Part shown: in pieces, positions 23,269 through 33,786 of the stretch
How the letters are laid out: every line of letters starts with the position of its first letter
Numbering within the stretch: position 1 is the stretch's first letter
DNA from: Apodospora peruviana
Lineage: Eukaryota; Ascomycota; Sordariomycetes; Sordariales; Lasiosphaeriaceae
Assembly: GCA_033439685.1 (NCBI GenBank)
Contig: JAUEDM010000002.1
Location: 2,666,001-2,730,000, forward strand
Direction: 5' to 3'
Length of the DNA stretch: 64,000 nt
Position numbers and translations under genes: made by a program
Notes under the pieces: generated by a model
Told to the model about the DNA's origin: nothing
Seen by the model: only the letters and a program-made list of their open reading frames with translations
Databases searched by the model: none

Positions 23269-26017
23269 ATGGCGATTCAGAAGAAGCACGGCAAAGGCCG
23301 TCTCGACAAGTGGTACAAGCTTGCCAAGGAGAAGGGATACCGCGCTCGTGCTGCCTTCAAGTTGATCCAGCTCAACAAGAAGTATGGCTTCCTCGAAAAC
23401 AGCAAGGTCGTGCTCGATCTCTGCGCGGCGCCCGGTTCATGGTGTCAGGTATGCGCCGAGACGATGCCCACCAACAGCATCATCATCGGTGTCGATCTCG
23501 CTCCCATCAAGCCGATTCCGAAAGTCATCACCTTCCAGAGCGATATCACGACGGAGAAATGCCGAGCGACAATCCGAGGTCATCTGAAGACATGGAAGGC
23601 CGATTGCGTGCTCCACGATGGTGCGCCCAATGTCGGTACGGCTTGGGTGCAGGATTCGTTCAACCAGGCGGAACTTGTGCTTCATTCGCTGAAGCTCGCG
23701 ACCGAGTTCTTGATTGAGGGCGGTGCTTTTGTTACTAAAGTCTTCAGATCGAAAGATTACAACTCCCTGCTGTGGGTGTTTAAGCAGCTCTTCAATAAAG
23801 TCGAGGCCACGAAACCGCCCTCTTCCCGAAATGTTTCCGCCGAAATCTTCGTTGTATGCCGGGGTTTCAAGGCGCCGAAGCGTATCGATCCTCGCTTGCT
23901 TGACCCTAAATCCGTTTTCGAAGACCTGGCAGATCCGACTCCGAACAACGAGGCCAGAGTATACAACCCGGAAATCAAAAAGAGAAGGAGAGAGGGTTAT
24001 GAAGAGGGAGACTGTACGTTGAACAATGCCGCGAAATAGTGCGCAGAACGAGTGCTAACCTTTTAAACAAACAGATATTCAGTTCAAGGAGATTCCCGCC
24101 AACGAATTTATCCAGACTACAGACCCGATCGCGATTCTCGGCCAGTACAACAAACTGTCATTCGACCAACCGAAGAATGGAGACGTTGCGCTGTCTGTGT
24201 TGGATAAGCTACCGGAGACCACGGACGAAATACGGATATGCTGTTCAGATTTGAAAGTTCTCGGCAGGAAGGAATTCAAACTACTGCTGAAATGGCGACT
24301 GAAAGTTCGGGAGATTCTCGGTTTTCCTTCTACGAAGAAGTCAGCAGCTCCCATTTCTGAAGAGGTGGCAGAAATCGGACCTATGGATGAAGAGCTTCAG
24401 GTTCAGGAGGATCTGCAGAGGTTAAAGGAGCAAGAGAGTGCCAAAAAGAAGCGGGAGAGGAGACGAGAGAACGAGAAGAAGCAGAAGGATATCATGCGCA
24501 TGCAGATGAGCATGACCGCTCCGATGGACATCGGAATGGAGCAGGATGGCCCAATTGGTCGGGGAGCTATGTTCCGTCTCAAATCGGTCGACAAAACAGC
24601 CGCCTTGAACCGTCTCGCCAAGGGTAAGATGGCCGTTCTCACCGAAGCAGAGACGAGGCCCGATCAGGATTCTGGTATTGGTTCCGAGTCAGACGAAGAG
24701 AGCGACGAGGAAGAAGATAGACTAGAACGTGAACTTGACAGCATGTACGAACAGTACACGGAGAGGAAAGCAGAGAACGATGCGAAATATCGAGCCAAGA
24801 AGGCGAGAAAGGAACACCTCGACGAGGATTGGGAGGGTGTGTCAGCGAGCGAACATGGGGATAGTGATGACGATGAGAAGCTCGAGGAAGACAGCAGCGA
24901 CGATTCAGATGACGATGACGATGAGGCAGGAGCCGTCGATAAGCCACTTCTAAGAGACTTAGATGGTACCCCGTCGGAGGCGAACGGACTATCCAAGCGA
25001 GCTCGGAGCTTCTTCAGCCAAGATATTTTCAAAGAGATCCCCGTGCTGGAGGATTTGGAGGAAGAGGCATCTGAAGAGGACGGCGAGGAAGCAGAATCCG
25101 ATGGAGAGCAAACCAACCACGATAGGTCTGTGAAAGCAAAGGCCACGCCAAAGGACAAGGAAGCGTCCAAGGCACCGCCGAAGCCCGTAGCATTCGCCAC
25201 CGAGGAGTCTGAGGACAGCGACGATTCCGGGTTCGAAGTCGTCAGGCGGACAGCGGACAATGATGATGACGATGACGGATGAAAGCGACTGGGAAGAGAC
25301 GGAGAAGAAGTCTAAGAGCGGCAAACCTGACATCGACATCATCACAGCCGAAGCCATGACCTTGGCCCACCAGTTGGCAAGCGGGCAAACGAGCAAGCAC
25401 GATCTGATCGACGATGGGTTCAATAAGCGTGCCTTTAAGGACCGGGACGGTGTTCCGGACTGGTTCTTGGACGACGAGCACAAACACGACAGGCCGCACA
25501 AACCCATCACCAAGGCTGCGGCTGATGCGATCAAGGAGAAGCTGAGGGCTTATAATGCCCGGCCCATCAAGAAGGTAGCGGAGGCGCGGGCGAGAAAGAA
25601 GTTTAAGCAGGCTCAGAGGCTGGAGAAGATCAAGAAGAAGGCCGATTTGCTGGCTGGAGAAGAAGTGAGTTTTTTTTATCCTTGACCACTTGTTTAGGGC
25701 AACATACTGACTGGGTTCTTGCAGGGAATGTCTGAAAAAGAAAAGGCGTCTAGCATCGCCAAGCTGATGTCCAGCGCCGCGCGGAAGAAGACTAGGCAAC
25801 CTATGAAGGTTGTCAAGGCCGCCGGTCTGAATCGCGGTATCTCTGGTAGACCTAAAGGAGGTACGTTATATTTCCTTGATGCTGTGAAACTGTTTGATTA
25901 CATGAAACTGACGTAGTGTTTTTCTATTTTTTAGTCAAGGGACGATACAAGATGGTTGATCCGCGTATGAAGAAGGAGATGCGGGCGATGAAGAGGATTT
26001 CCAAGAAGAAGAGGTAG
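23269..26017 (+). CDS. SPB1: Spb1, 27S pre-rRNA 2'-O-methyltransferase (with an apparent frame break)
   Basis: Exons are 23269-24013, 24075-25664, 25725-25860 and 25935-26017. The N-terminal ~210 residues are an FtsJ/RrmJ methyltransferase. Features are AIQKKHGKGRLDKWYKLAKE, the SAM loop LDLCAAPGSWCQV, HDGAPN, and the K-D-K-E type residues (Lys in YRARAAFKL, Asp in LHDGAP, Lys in FVTKVFRS, Glu in NVSAEIFVV). The DUF3381 middle region and the Spb1 C-terminal domain (PDIDIITAEAMTLAHQL, LIDDGFNKRAF, GRYKMVDPRMKKEMRAMKR) follow. In yeast, Spb1 methylates G2922 in the 25S A-loop and is needed for 60S assembly in the nucleolus. Exon lengths sum to 2554, one base too many. Frame 2 reaches TGA at 25280-25282, while the conserved C-terminus continues in frame 3 from about 25278. 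One surplus G at 25277/25278 inside an acidic GAT/GAC run explains this. Corrected length would be about 850 aa, normal for Spb1. Confidence 0.92.
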
Positions 26018-26181
26018 TCGTGACAAGAGGGAGTGTACACATGGGAAGGATGAACATAAATCTTGTCACCAGAATCTTTCCGGTTGCTAATCTTTTTGAG
26101 ATACCTTTCTATTTATCTGAATGAACTGGTAATTATAATGACTGGGTGAATTCTGTCTCGAGTCTAAATATTCTTTGGTAT

Positions 26182-27501
26182 CTACTTGTCTTTGTAGACC
26201 GATCTTACAAAGCTGCTAAACGGGTAAAGTGGTCCAGTAAAGTCCATATCATACCTGGAGCGGTAGCGGTGAAGTAAGCAGGGTGGTCATCTCACACAAT
26301 GGGTTACCAGTAATGTGGCATACCAGTAATTCACTGCTACACATATACCCTCTTCCGGTAAACATGATTGCGAGACCTTGTGATACCTAGGGTAGTGGTT
26401 CTCTTTAGCTTCTCTACCTATGTTGAATCAAAGCGACTGAATTATAAGGTACTTACCACAATGCTGGCAGATACAGCATGTCGCCCGGATTCAAGGTCAC
26501 TCGTACCGGCCGCGCCAGCTTCGAGTATGGTGTTGTCGAGTTTTCTGGGGTGTCTGGATCCCACGTTGCAAAGGGAATGTCGTCGTCGGCCTCGCCGTGT
26601 TCGTGTTCAAGTTTTAGGTTATCGTCAGGAGTCCTTTTGTAGTGTGCCGGCGGGAGGTTGCGCTCATTCACGCACGGGTGGCAGAGCGGCGGCAGGAGGA
26701 CAAAGTGTTTCTGACCGAGAATCTGGACGTAGATGTTCTCGTAGTTGTCTTTATGGAGGGCGGTGACGGATCGCCAGTTGCCGATCCAGAGGTTTATTGC
26801 TTCGGGGGGTTTTTGTAAGGCGATTCGGGCGAAGGGGATGTCGGGCTGGACGTGTGAGAATAGAGAGGCGTATTCATCGCGGAGGTTGTCGTTTTCTGTT
26901 TTTCCCAAGGGGCAAATAAGTGATTTAATAGGAAGGTACTGTATATAATGTGGATAAAGAAAGAGGTTGGGGGAGTTGGGATATAAGAATGAAAAGAGTT
27001 GAAAGGGGTCCAACACCGGCTTTACATACGTGTCTGGGCATATCTGACTTCGGCGTCTTGACTTAAAGAGGATGGGTCATTTTCTTGTTGGATAACGTAG
27101 TTGAGAAAATCTGTGAACGGCTGTTGTTCTTCCCACGGTTTTGCAAAGACAAGTGTCTCGCCGTCTTCGTGGAGTGTTGGGGAATCGGCATTGCTAAGGT
27201 ATCTTGATTTAATCTGGGTTCATAACAAGTGAGGTTTTATGTTTACCTACCCTAAAGGAGTGACGGCTACATTGACAGGTTCCTGTCCCAGATGTTCAGC
27301 CAGGAACCGAGGGCTCCATGTCTGCGTCGCCTTCCAACTCGCGGCTCCTCCTCTCACAACGAAAGGGGTGTTCTTTGCGACGAAGCGCATGAACTCGAGA
27401 GGGCTCGGTTCTTCATGTAGCTCTTCAATGACAGAACTATTGAGTTCATTGTACGTGGTGATGAGTTCCTCAATGGGGTCCAGGTATGGGTCCTCATTCA
27501 T
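26182..27501 (-). CDS. JMJD7-like JmjC-domain 2-oxoglutarate oxygenase
   Basis: Five exons (27251-27501, 27030-27193, 26457-26895, 26324-26386, 26182-26254) encode 329 aa. The fold is a cupin_8/JmjC domain from start to end. Early motif: SPLEFMRFVAKNTPFVVRGG. Iron ligands: His and Asp in TALHKDNYENIYV and the distal His in LPALWYHKVSQS. RPVRVTLNPGDMLYLPALW precedes the last ligand and VAVNYWYDMDF follows it. Size and motif order match JMJD7, which in human is a lysyl (3S)-hydroxylase of the DRG1/DRG2 GTPases; extension to this fungus is inference. All four introns are gt-ag and the lengths sum to 990. The last intron boundaries fall inside Trp-Tyr codons of the domain, and only the spliced reading keeps it intact. 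The gene is convergent with SPB1 (164 bp apart) and divergent from SCAP. Confidence 0.87.
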
Positions 27502-28879
27502 TGTCTGTTGTGATTTTTCTTCCTTTTTTATATTGAGGTGAATAATGCTGCCTATGTGGGGAAGAAATGATAGGTACTTGCTTGTGGCCAGTGGTTGTGG
27601 TGTGGAACCATCAACTGCCTGTCTTGTTGGAGCTCCAACTTTCTTTTGGGCTCACCATTCGGAATGCACCCCAGTTTGACTGTTTTCGGCAGACCAACTC
27701 GACCACTGGGCAGAAAATATGAGATGAACACAAACCTGAATCCGCCATCTCGAACACCCGACCCGATATCTCCATGATAATGCGGCACGAGTGCCCTTCT
27801 TGATTGGGCCCAAGTTTGGCCTTGGCCATCAGGGTACTTTCCAAGTTTGAACTTTGGAGGCCTTTAGTCCGTTACGTCACCAAAAGTTAGACAACGCCTT
27901 CTCACATCCTTTCAAACATAAATCCGTGAAATTCATCTTGACTTTGAAAATATGCAAGTTCGAGATCCAATGTTTGGGGATCCGGCGATCCCCCTCGAAG
28001 CCGTGCAGGCAGTGGCAGGCCTAAAACCAGAGCGGGAGAGAACCGTGCGACATCTCCCGCAGCAGTGCCTTGTGGACGGGTTACAAAGGTCCCTCCTGCC
28101 CTGGAATATCGGCCACACAGTTTGCGGCACTCCATGAACGGTCCAAGCGCCAGTGGATCACAGCATGGGTCCGGCCCTGATACTGATAGCTATCAGCCAA
28201 TTTCTATCGGATTTTGGAATTTCCCATGTCCAACCCCCCAACAAACTGAACTTGAAATCTATCGGCTTTCTTGCGCATACCCCGCTGCGCGACATGATCT
28301 TCTGAATACTCCTTTCCACAAAGATTTACCTTTACTGCGATGCCCACGGCCAAACCTGGATCCATTGTCTATTGAAAAGATGTCTCGCCCTGTGTGAAAC
28401 TGGAGCTTGTCCCCATCAGGTCCCTTGCCCTCTTCTGGATCTGGCCTTGGGCTTGCACCCTGCATGCGCCTCTGTGCAGAATTGGCTTGCGCTGGCCAAA
28501 CAGATTGACAGCCCCGTGTCTCTGACAGTACGCACTACCGGCCCTGCATTCAGCTCCCACCCCGACGACATACCACCATTTGGTCACCATCACGCCACCG
28601 AACCGGCTTCTTTCCCCCGCCGTACCTAGAATTCGACAGACAAAGCGTCCGGAGCGGCCCGAAACTTGGTGTTTATCTACTCCCCCGCATTCAACCCCCC
28701 GGCGCATGTCATCGTCTCCTATCTTCACCCATCAGCGCCATATCCAAGTCATATTGCCGAGACAACGGCTCATCCATGTGTACTTGATCCGCTGCTAGGG
28801 AACAAAGAAATGTTATCGACTTCATCTCCATGACACGGTCCTCCGATTCTCCCGGGGTTTGATCGGTCGCCTGCCGAGC
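27502..28879. other. Divergent promoter region of JMJD7-like and SCAP genes
   Basis: This 1.4 kb lies between two divergent starts. A sterol-regulatory-element-like 10-mer sits at 28589-28598. Short frames are unconvincing. Confidence 0.5.
28589..28598 (+). promoter_or_regulatory. Candidate sterol regulatory element (SRE-like)
   Basis: The 10-mer ATCACGCCAC differs by one base from the mammalian SRE-1 ATCACCCCAC. As I recall it, it also fits the degenerate fungal SREBP consensus (A/G)TCA(T/C/G)(C/G)CCA(C/T). It lies 282 bp before the SCAP start codon. By chance about three such sites are expected in a 64 kb window on both strands, so the position next to SCAP, not the motif alone, makes it notable. 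Confidence 0.35.
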
Positions 28880-31800
28880 ATGATCTGGTATCTGCTCTAT
28901 CCGTTGAGAGGGTTCGTAGCCCCTTTCCATCAGCCTTGTGGACCAGTATTGACCCTAGCAGGACGACGGAAGCCCCTGTGCTTGCCTCTACCCACCCTCT
29001 GCGGAAGGCTTTTTCACGATATGGGACCTGGGCTGCCCGGCATGTCGAGACGGTGTTGCCATTATCAACAGTCGCCATCTTCCTCCTTCTATATCCCCTC
29101 ATCTTCCTCTACACCACCGATGCCTCCAATATAACCAATGGCGTTTCTAACCTCCCACACCACGTCTGGACAGACGCCCGGCCCCTTAGTGAGCGGGCCG
29201 TCGCAGAACCAGATGTCATCATGCGCTCCATCTGGGTCCACGGCAGCTACATGAAGGCTCTTGAGCGCCATGTATTACTGGGTGCACTGGAGCTTCAGAA
29301 CGAGCTTTTGGGTCCAACAACCGACTTCAACCCGCGTCAACCAACCAACCATCGTGATTTGGTCGATCCGCTCGCCGACATGAGTCGCGAGGAACGTGAT
29401 ACATTTCACATTATCAACGGCGCAACCCCCCATTCCTGGTTCTTCCACTCGCCTCTTCAGTATTGGTCCGGCTCGGCTGATAACATCACCGCCGACCGTG
29501 ATATCATATCCACTGTTAACGCCAGGAAGACCCAATCGACCTCTGTCAACGTTACCTTGCGACACTCGATCGTGTTTAGCGGCAAACGCTTTGAGGAACG
29601 GCGACTCATTGCGGCAGACGCCTTGGTCATCACCTTGATTCACCTCCGTGATTCACCGGTTGGTCGTCAGTGGGTAAGAAAGGCGGAGAAGCTGGCTACT
29701 CAGCTGGAGGACAAGTGGACCATCATCCCGGCGGACGGCAAGAGCACGTCTAGCCAACTCTACGAGTTCCAGTTTCGGCCAATGTCCTGGCTTGACTGGT
29801 CTATCCTCACGGTCGCATACTCCCTCGCGCTTTTTTACTTGATGTTCAGTCTATCCAAGCTCCGAGCAGTCAAGTCTAGACTCGGTCTCATGGTCACGAT
29901 ACTGGCCCAAATCCTGGCGTCCATCGGATCTAGTTTCACTGTTTGCGCCATCTTCAAAATCGACCTTTCGCGGGTCCCGTATTTTGCATACCCTCTCGTG
30001 GTTCTGGCTATCAGTCTCGAGAACTCGTTCAGGCTGATCAACGCGGTTATCATGACGTCCTCGACTATAAGCATTGGCGACAGGATCGGGGAGGCCTTTG
30101 GTGCAACCGCTCACGTCGCAGTCGCCAACAGGGTGCAGAACCTTCTTATCCTTTGGGGGTGCTCACGCATCACGTATCCGGGGGTCGCCGCTTTTTGCAC
30201 TTTTGCTGCGGTTGCTATCATATTTGATTTCTTCTACATGGCGACGTTCTTTCTTTCTGTCCTTAGCGTGGACGTGCGGCAGAGGGAGCTCATTGAGCTC
30301 GAGAAGGCCTCGGTCAAACGGCACAAAGTCCATCAAAATTCCCAGGCCACGCAGGGCTGGATAGATGGCCTCCGCCGATTCCGGTTGGGCGAAGTCACGG
30401 TGTCGACTCGCGTGGCTGGGACCATCGTAGTCTTGGGTTTCATTCTGATCGCACAGTCGCATTATGCGCCAGAAAGTGGCCGCCAGTGGCTCAACTGGAT
30501 TTTCAGCTCCAAGAGCGCGGATACGAGCGGTCTGAAGTCATCTCTCCTAGTCGACATCCACCAAGCCCGGAGTCCGACTTCCTGGCTCCGACTTCAGGAC
30601 CATGAGACTGCCCGGGAGGTCATCAAGGTGGTGAAGCCAACGGCGAACAGCTATGTCGCTCGTGTCTACGACCCTTTGGTTTTTGTTCTGAAGGGCTCGG
30701 ACCGTGTTCCCCACAGCAGAGAGCCATTCTTCCTCCCTGCTGTGTATGACTTTATGCACAACGAGATTCATCGATTTTCCGTTGTTCTATTTACAGTCTT
30801 CATTGCCCTTATGATATTCACAAAATATCTTCTCGGGGATGCATTCAACCGCCCCGGAGAGCCCCAGCATCCTGACGATGAGCCACTCCTTTCGGTTCGG
30901 TCTCTGACACAGGGACACGCTCTGGACGTCGTGAAGATGGCGGCGTCATCAAACGGACATCTGGTCTCAGTCGGTCTTGACCGCCTCGTTCAGATTTGGG
31001 ACATCCCATCCGGCTCCCGAGGCCAGGTGGTCTCCGATACTGACGACCCCACCCAAGACCCCTTCCCGGTTCTGGGTATGGCGATCGACGACGAGTCGAA
31101 GTGGCTGGCCTTGGTCTCGTGGCATAAGGTGATGGTGTGGGGTATTGAAAGGCAGCGATGGGACTCCGCCATACAGATAGACCTGAGTGGACAGAAACCT
31201 GAGGCTGTCTTCTTCGCTCCCGGTCAGGCCCACTCCACACCATCTCTCATTATAGTAAGGAGGAATGGAACAATGGTAGAAATGGAACTTGAGTCTGGAG
31301 AGCCCCAGGAATTCACGATCTGCAGGACACCACTTGTCTGGGCAGTATCGTGTCTCGAGAAGTGTAAGCATTGCCTTGATCCCCTAATTCTCCCTTGGAA
31401 CAGGCGTCGTGCCAAGGGTTTGCGTCTTTGTCTAACGATTTTTACCATTTAGCCCATGTAGCACAAGGTGCTCCACAGTTATCGATCCTGACAGCATCCA
31501 AGAAGAACTGCATTCATGTGGTTAGGCGATGCGGAGTGGACGCATGGGTGTCGACCGAGGTGAAACTTCCGGGGCATGGAGCCAAAGATGTCCACTCATT
31601 GATCCCGATGCCCATGTTCTCGACATACCTCATCGGTCGAGCAGCATCAGTTGACATGGTGGACCTGAACACGTCCGCTATTGTCCACACATTTAAAACA
31701 GAGCAAATGCAACCGCGCTCTTTGAGAAGCACATGCTCCTGTCGGACCGCGCAGTCCGGCCTAACATCCCTGGTGTTGTCATATATCAACTCACAGACAG

Positions 31801-32438
31801 GCGATCTTGTCATTCAGACCTACTTACCAAAGGATGATAATGACACCATATATTCATACAACCCATCCGAAACACACCTGCGGCCATGGGGTGAGACGGT
31901 ACAAGCCACAAGGCATGTGGCGAACCCCGGAGTCTGGGAGGCACTATCAAATGGAAGGATAGTCGGCATGAGGCAGAAACGATTGCCACAGGGAGGGAAA
32001 GAACAACCATCATCGCCGGTAACGGCGGCTGCGGCAACAGTAGCCAACGGATTTCGACGGCGCCACCACAGTGGCACGACGGGCGAAGTCCCTAATAATA
32101 ATAACAGAAGTAACAACGATAGGATATGGGAAGCGTGGGTGATCAACCATCTTGACACACAAGGCAGCGGCCCGGGAACTGCGCCGTTGGAGACGGTGCC
32201 TCTCAACGTGGACGACGAACCGGAGCATTTGATGATTTCGGAGCTGGGGCCGCTGGTCAGGTTTGGGTCTGCGAGTGTCGCCGTGGGATTTGGAAATGTC
32301 GTCAAGATCGTCAGTGTGGGCCACGAACATTTCGATCGGCCGGGGGACCGGTTAACGAGCGAAAACCTTAGGAATCTGACGGCGGCGGCGAGGAGGAAAA
32401 AGATGGCTGGCGGCGCGGCGAGGATTCGAATGGCATGA
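28880..32438 (+). CDS. SCAP, SREBP cleavage-activating protein homologue
   Basis: Exons 28880-28911, 28962-31363 and 31453-32438 encode 1139 aa. The start was set at 28880 because MIWYLLYPLRG, joined over a 50 bp intron to TTEAPVLASTHPLRKAF, gives the conserved fungal SCAP N-terminus; the frame leading into 28936 has no ATG. TM1 is near residues 42-63. A sterol-sensing domain spans ~287-447 (WSILTVAYSLALFYLMFS, KSRLGLMVTILAQILASIGSS, YPLVVLAISLENSFRLINAV and two further helices). Further helices lie near 491-512 and 616-636, followed by WD40 repeats from ~665 (HLVSVGLDRLVQIWDI). SCAP escorts the SREBP precursor, senses sterol in the ER membrane and, in fungi, links hypoxia and azole response to ergosterol synthesis. 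The C-terminus has a poly-Asn insertion and a basic end. Exon lengths sum to 3420. Confidence 0.92.
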
Positions 32439-33570
32439 TCGGGTGATGAATAGACGGAGAGATGATACAGTGGAGGGGGTTTTATTAATATGGGTATTCA
32501 GGTACCTATCTAAGAAACGGAAGAAGGAAGGATAAGGGGTATGGTATTCGCGGCGCCAGGATAGGGAGTGTGTGATATTATTGTCCATCGAATTAAATCG
32601 GTTTGGCATTACTTCAGTGGACGCGATGCGGTTTCGAGACGAAGGAAGGAAGACAGTCGCGTCTTGCTTCTTTTTCTGTTTTCGGTTTCTCGTGCATGGA
32701 TGTGGAAAGGAATCTGTCTGCCTCCGTCCGTATTTATTTATATACCCGCCGTGTTGGTTTCAAGTTAAAAAGTCTTGTAGTTGTTTGTCTCTATACGACA
32801 ATCTATAAAAGAAACTTGGTTTATTAGGTACCTTAGTGATATCTGATCTGGAACTTGGATTCTGGCCTGAACCAAGACGGAGTATCGTCCAACCAAAATA
32901 GCAAGAGCGAGTTTCATTCGGTTGGATGATGAAGTTGTACTCAGACGCAAACTTAACCGAAATACATATCTAACCAAGATCATTTGGACGAGGGTCGAGA
33001 CCTGGAGCTATGTAGTAGAATAGAGTTAAAGATACGAATAGTATGTTCAACTGCGCATTTCTGTCCTCCACTTCTAGTACTATATCAGTCAATTACCGGT
33101 CTGTCCATCTCGGCCCACCCATCTAAGTAATATTTTCTATTAAACCTTCATGTATCCATACCAAAACAAATCTTGATACATGAAAAAAGAAACCATCATC
33201 ATCGTGCCAATCATCAACAATTCTGTTCATCAATCATGTACTCTGCTTGCCCTGAATACTGCCCAACCAACTGCTGAGCAACGAAAGAATGAGAATGTAT
33301 ATCTCTTTCATGGAAGGGGGCGGAAAAACATCGGTCGGTCCGTTTCAAATCATAGCTCCCAATATCCCATGTCCCAAAAAAATCGGAATCCCAAATATCA
33401 CTTCCCGCCATCCCAAAATACCTTGTCGTCAGAAGAGAAAAACACCCAAAAGCCATCTTCTCCAGGAAGACAGCTATCGTTTTGGTGCCGTCCATCCATA
33501 CCATCGTGTGACTATCCGACACGCAAACTTGCCTGTATCGTCGCAGGGTAAAGTGGTGACCGACCCGCTA
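32439..33570. other. Convergent intergenic region
   Basis: This contains the 3' ends of SCAP and the small minus-strand gene. TAGGTACC-type copies lie near 32499-32510 and 32824-32834. No gene is supported. Confidence 0.55.
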
Positions 33571-33786
33571 TTATTTCCGCGTCCTCCTGACGTTGTGGAC
33601 GTGTTGCGGCGCGGTGTTTTCCGCATACCAGGGCTTGCAGTCGTCACAGGCCTCCTCCATGCGGATCGTGTGCCAAATGTTCCGCTCGCCACACCGGGTC
33701 TGGATCATGCTGGCGGGCTGGCAGAAGCTGGCGAAGCTGAACGTGACGTGCTTACACACGAATGCGTGCGCATAGTACCGGCACAT
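33571..33786 (-). CDS. Small Cys-rich protein (71 aa), possible zinc-binding
   Basis: This single-exon frame encodes 71 aa and starts MCRYYAHAFVCKHVTF. It has six cysteines (residues 2, 11, 22, 32, 47, 50) and several histidines. They are arranged as C-x8-C-x-H, a central FASFCQPASMIQTRC, and a closing EEACDDC pair of CxxC type. This resembles a family of short, unnamed Pezizomycotina proteins beginning MCxYY...CKH that I recall only in outline, so conservation must be confirmed. A structural zinc site is plausible from the CxH and CxxC spacing. No signal peptide is present, which argues against a secreted effector. The ATG has A at -3. Downstream residues are basic (HNVRRTRK). Confidence 0.55.
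   Translation of the reverse strand: MCRYYAHAFVCKHVTFSFASFCQPASMIQTRCGERNIWHTIRMEEACDDCKPWYAENTAPQHVHNVRRTRK

Noticed and set aside
24664..25260. 198-codon Ser-rich minus-strand frame
   Set aside because: It is the antisense of the acidic SPB1 middle region (GAT/GAG codons read as Ser/Leu).
28936..31452. SCAP start at a TTG at 28936
   Set aside because: That frame has no ATG upstream or at its beginning. A spliced start at 28880 with a 50 bp intron restores the conserved N-terminus and the length sums to a multiple of three.
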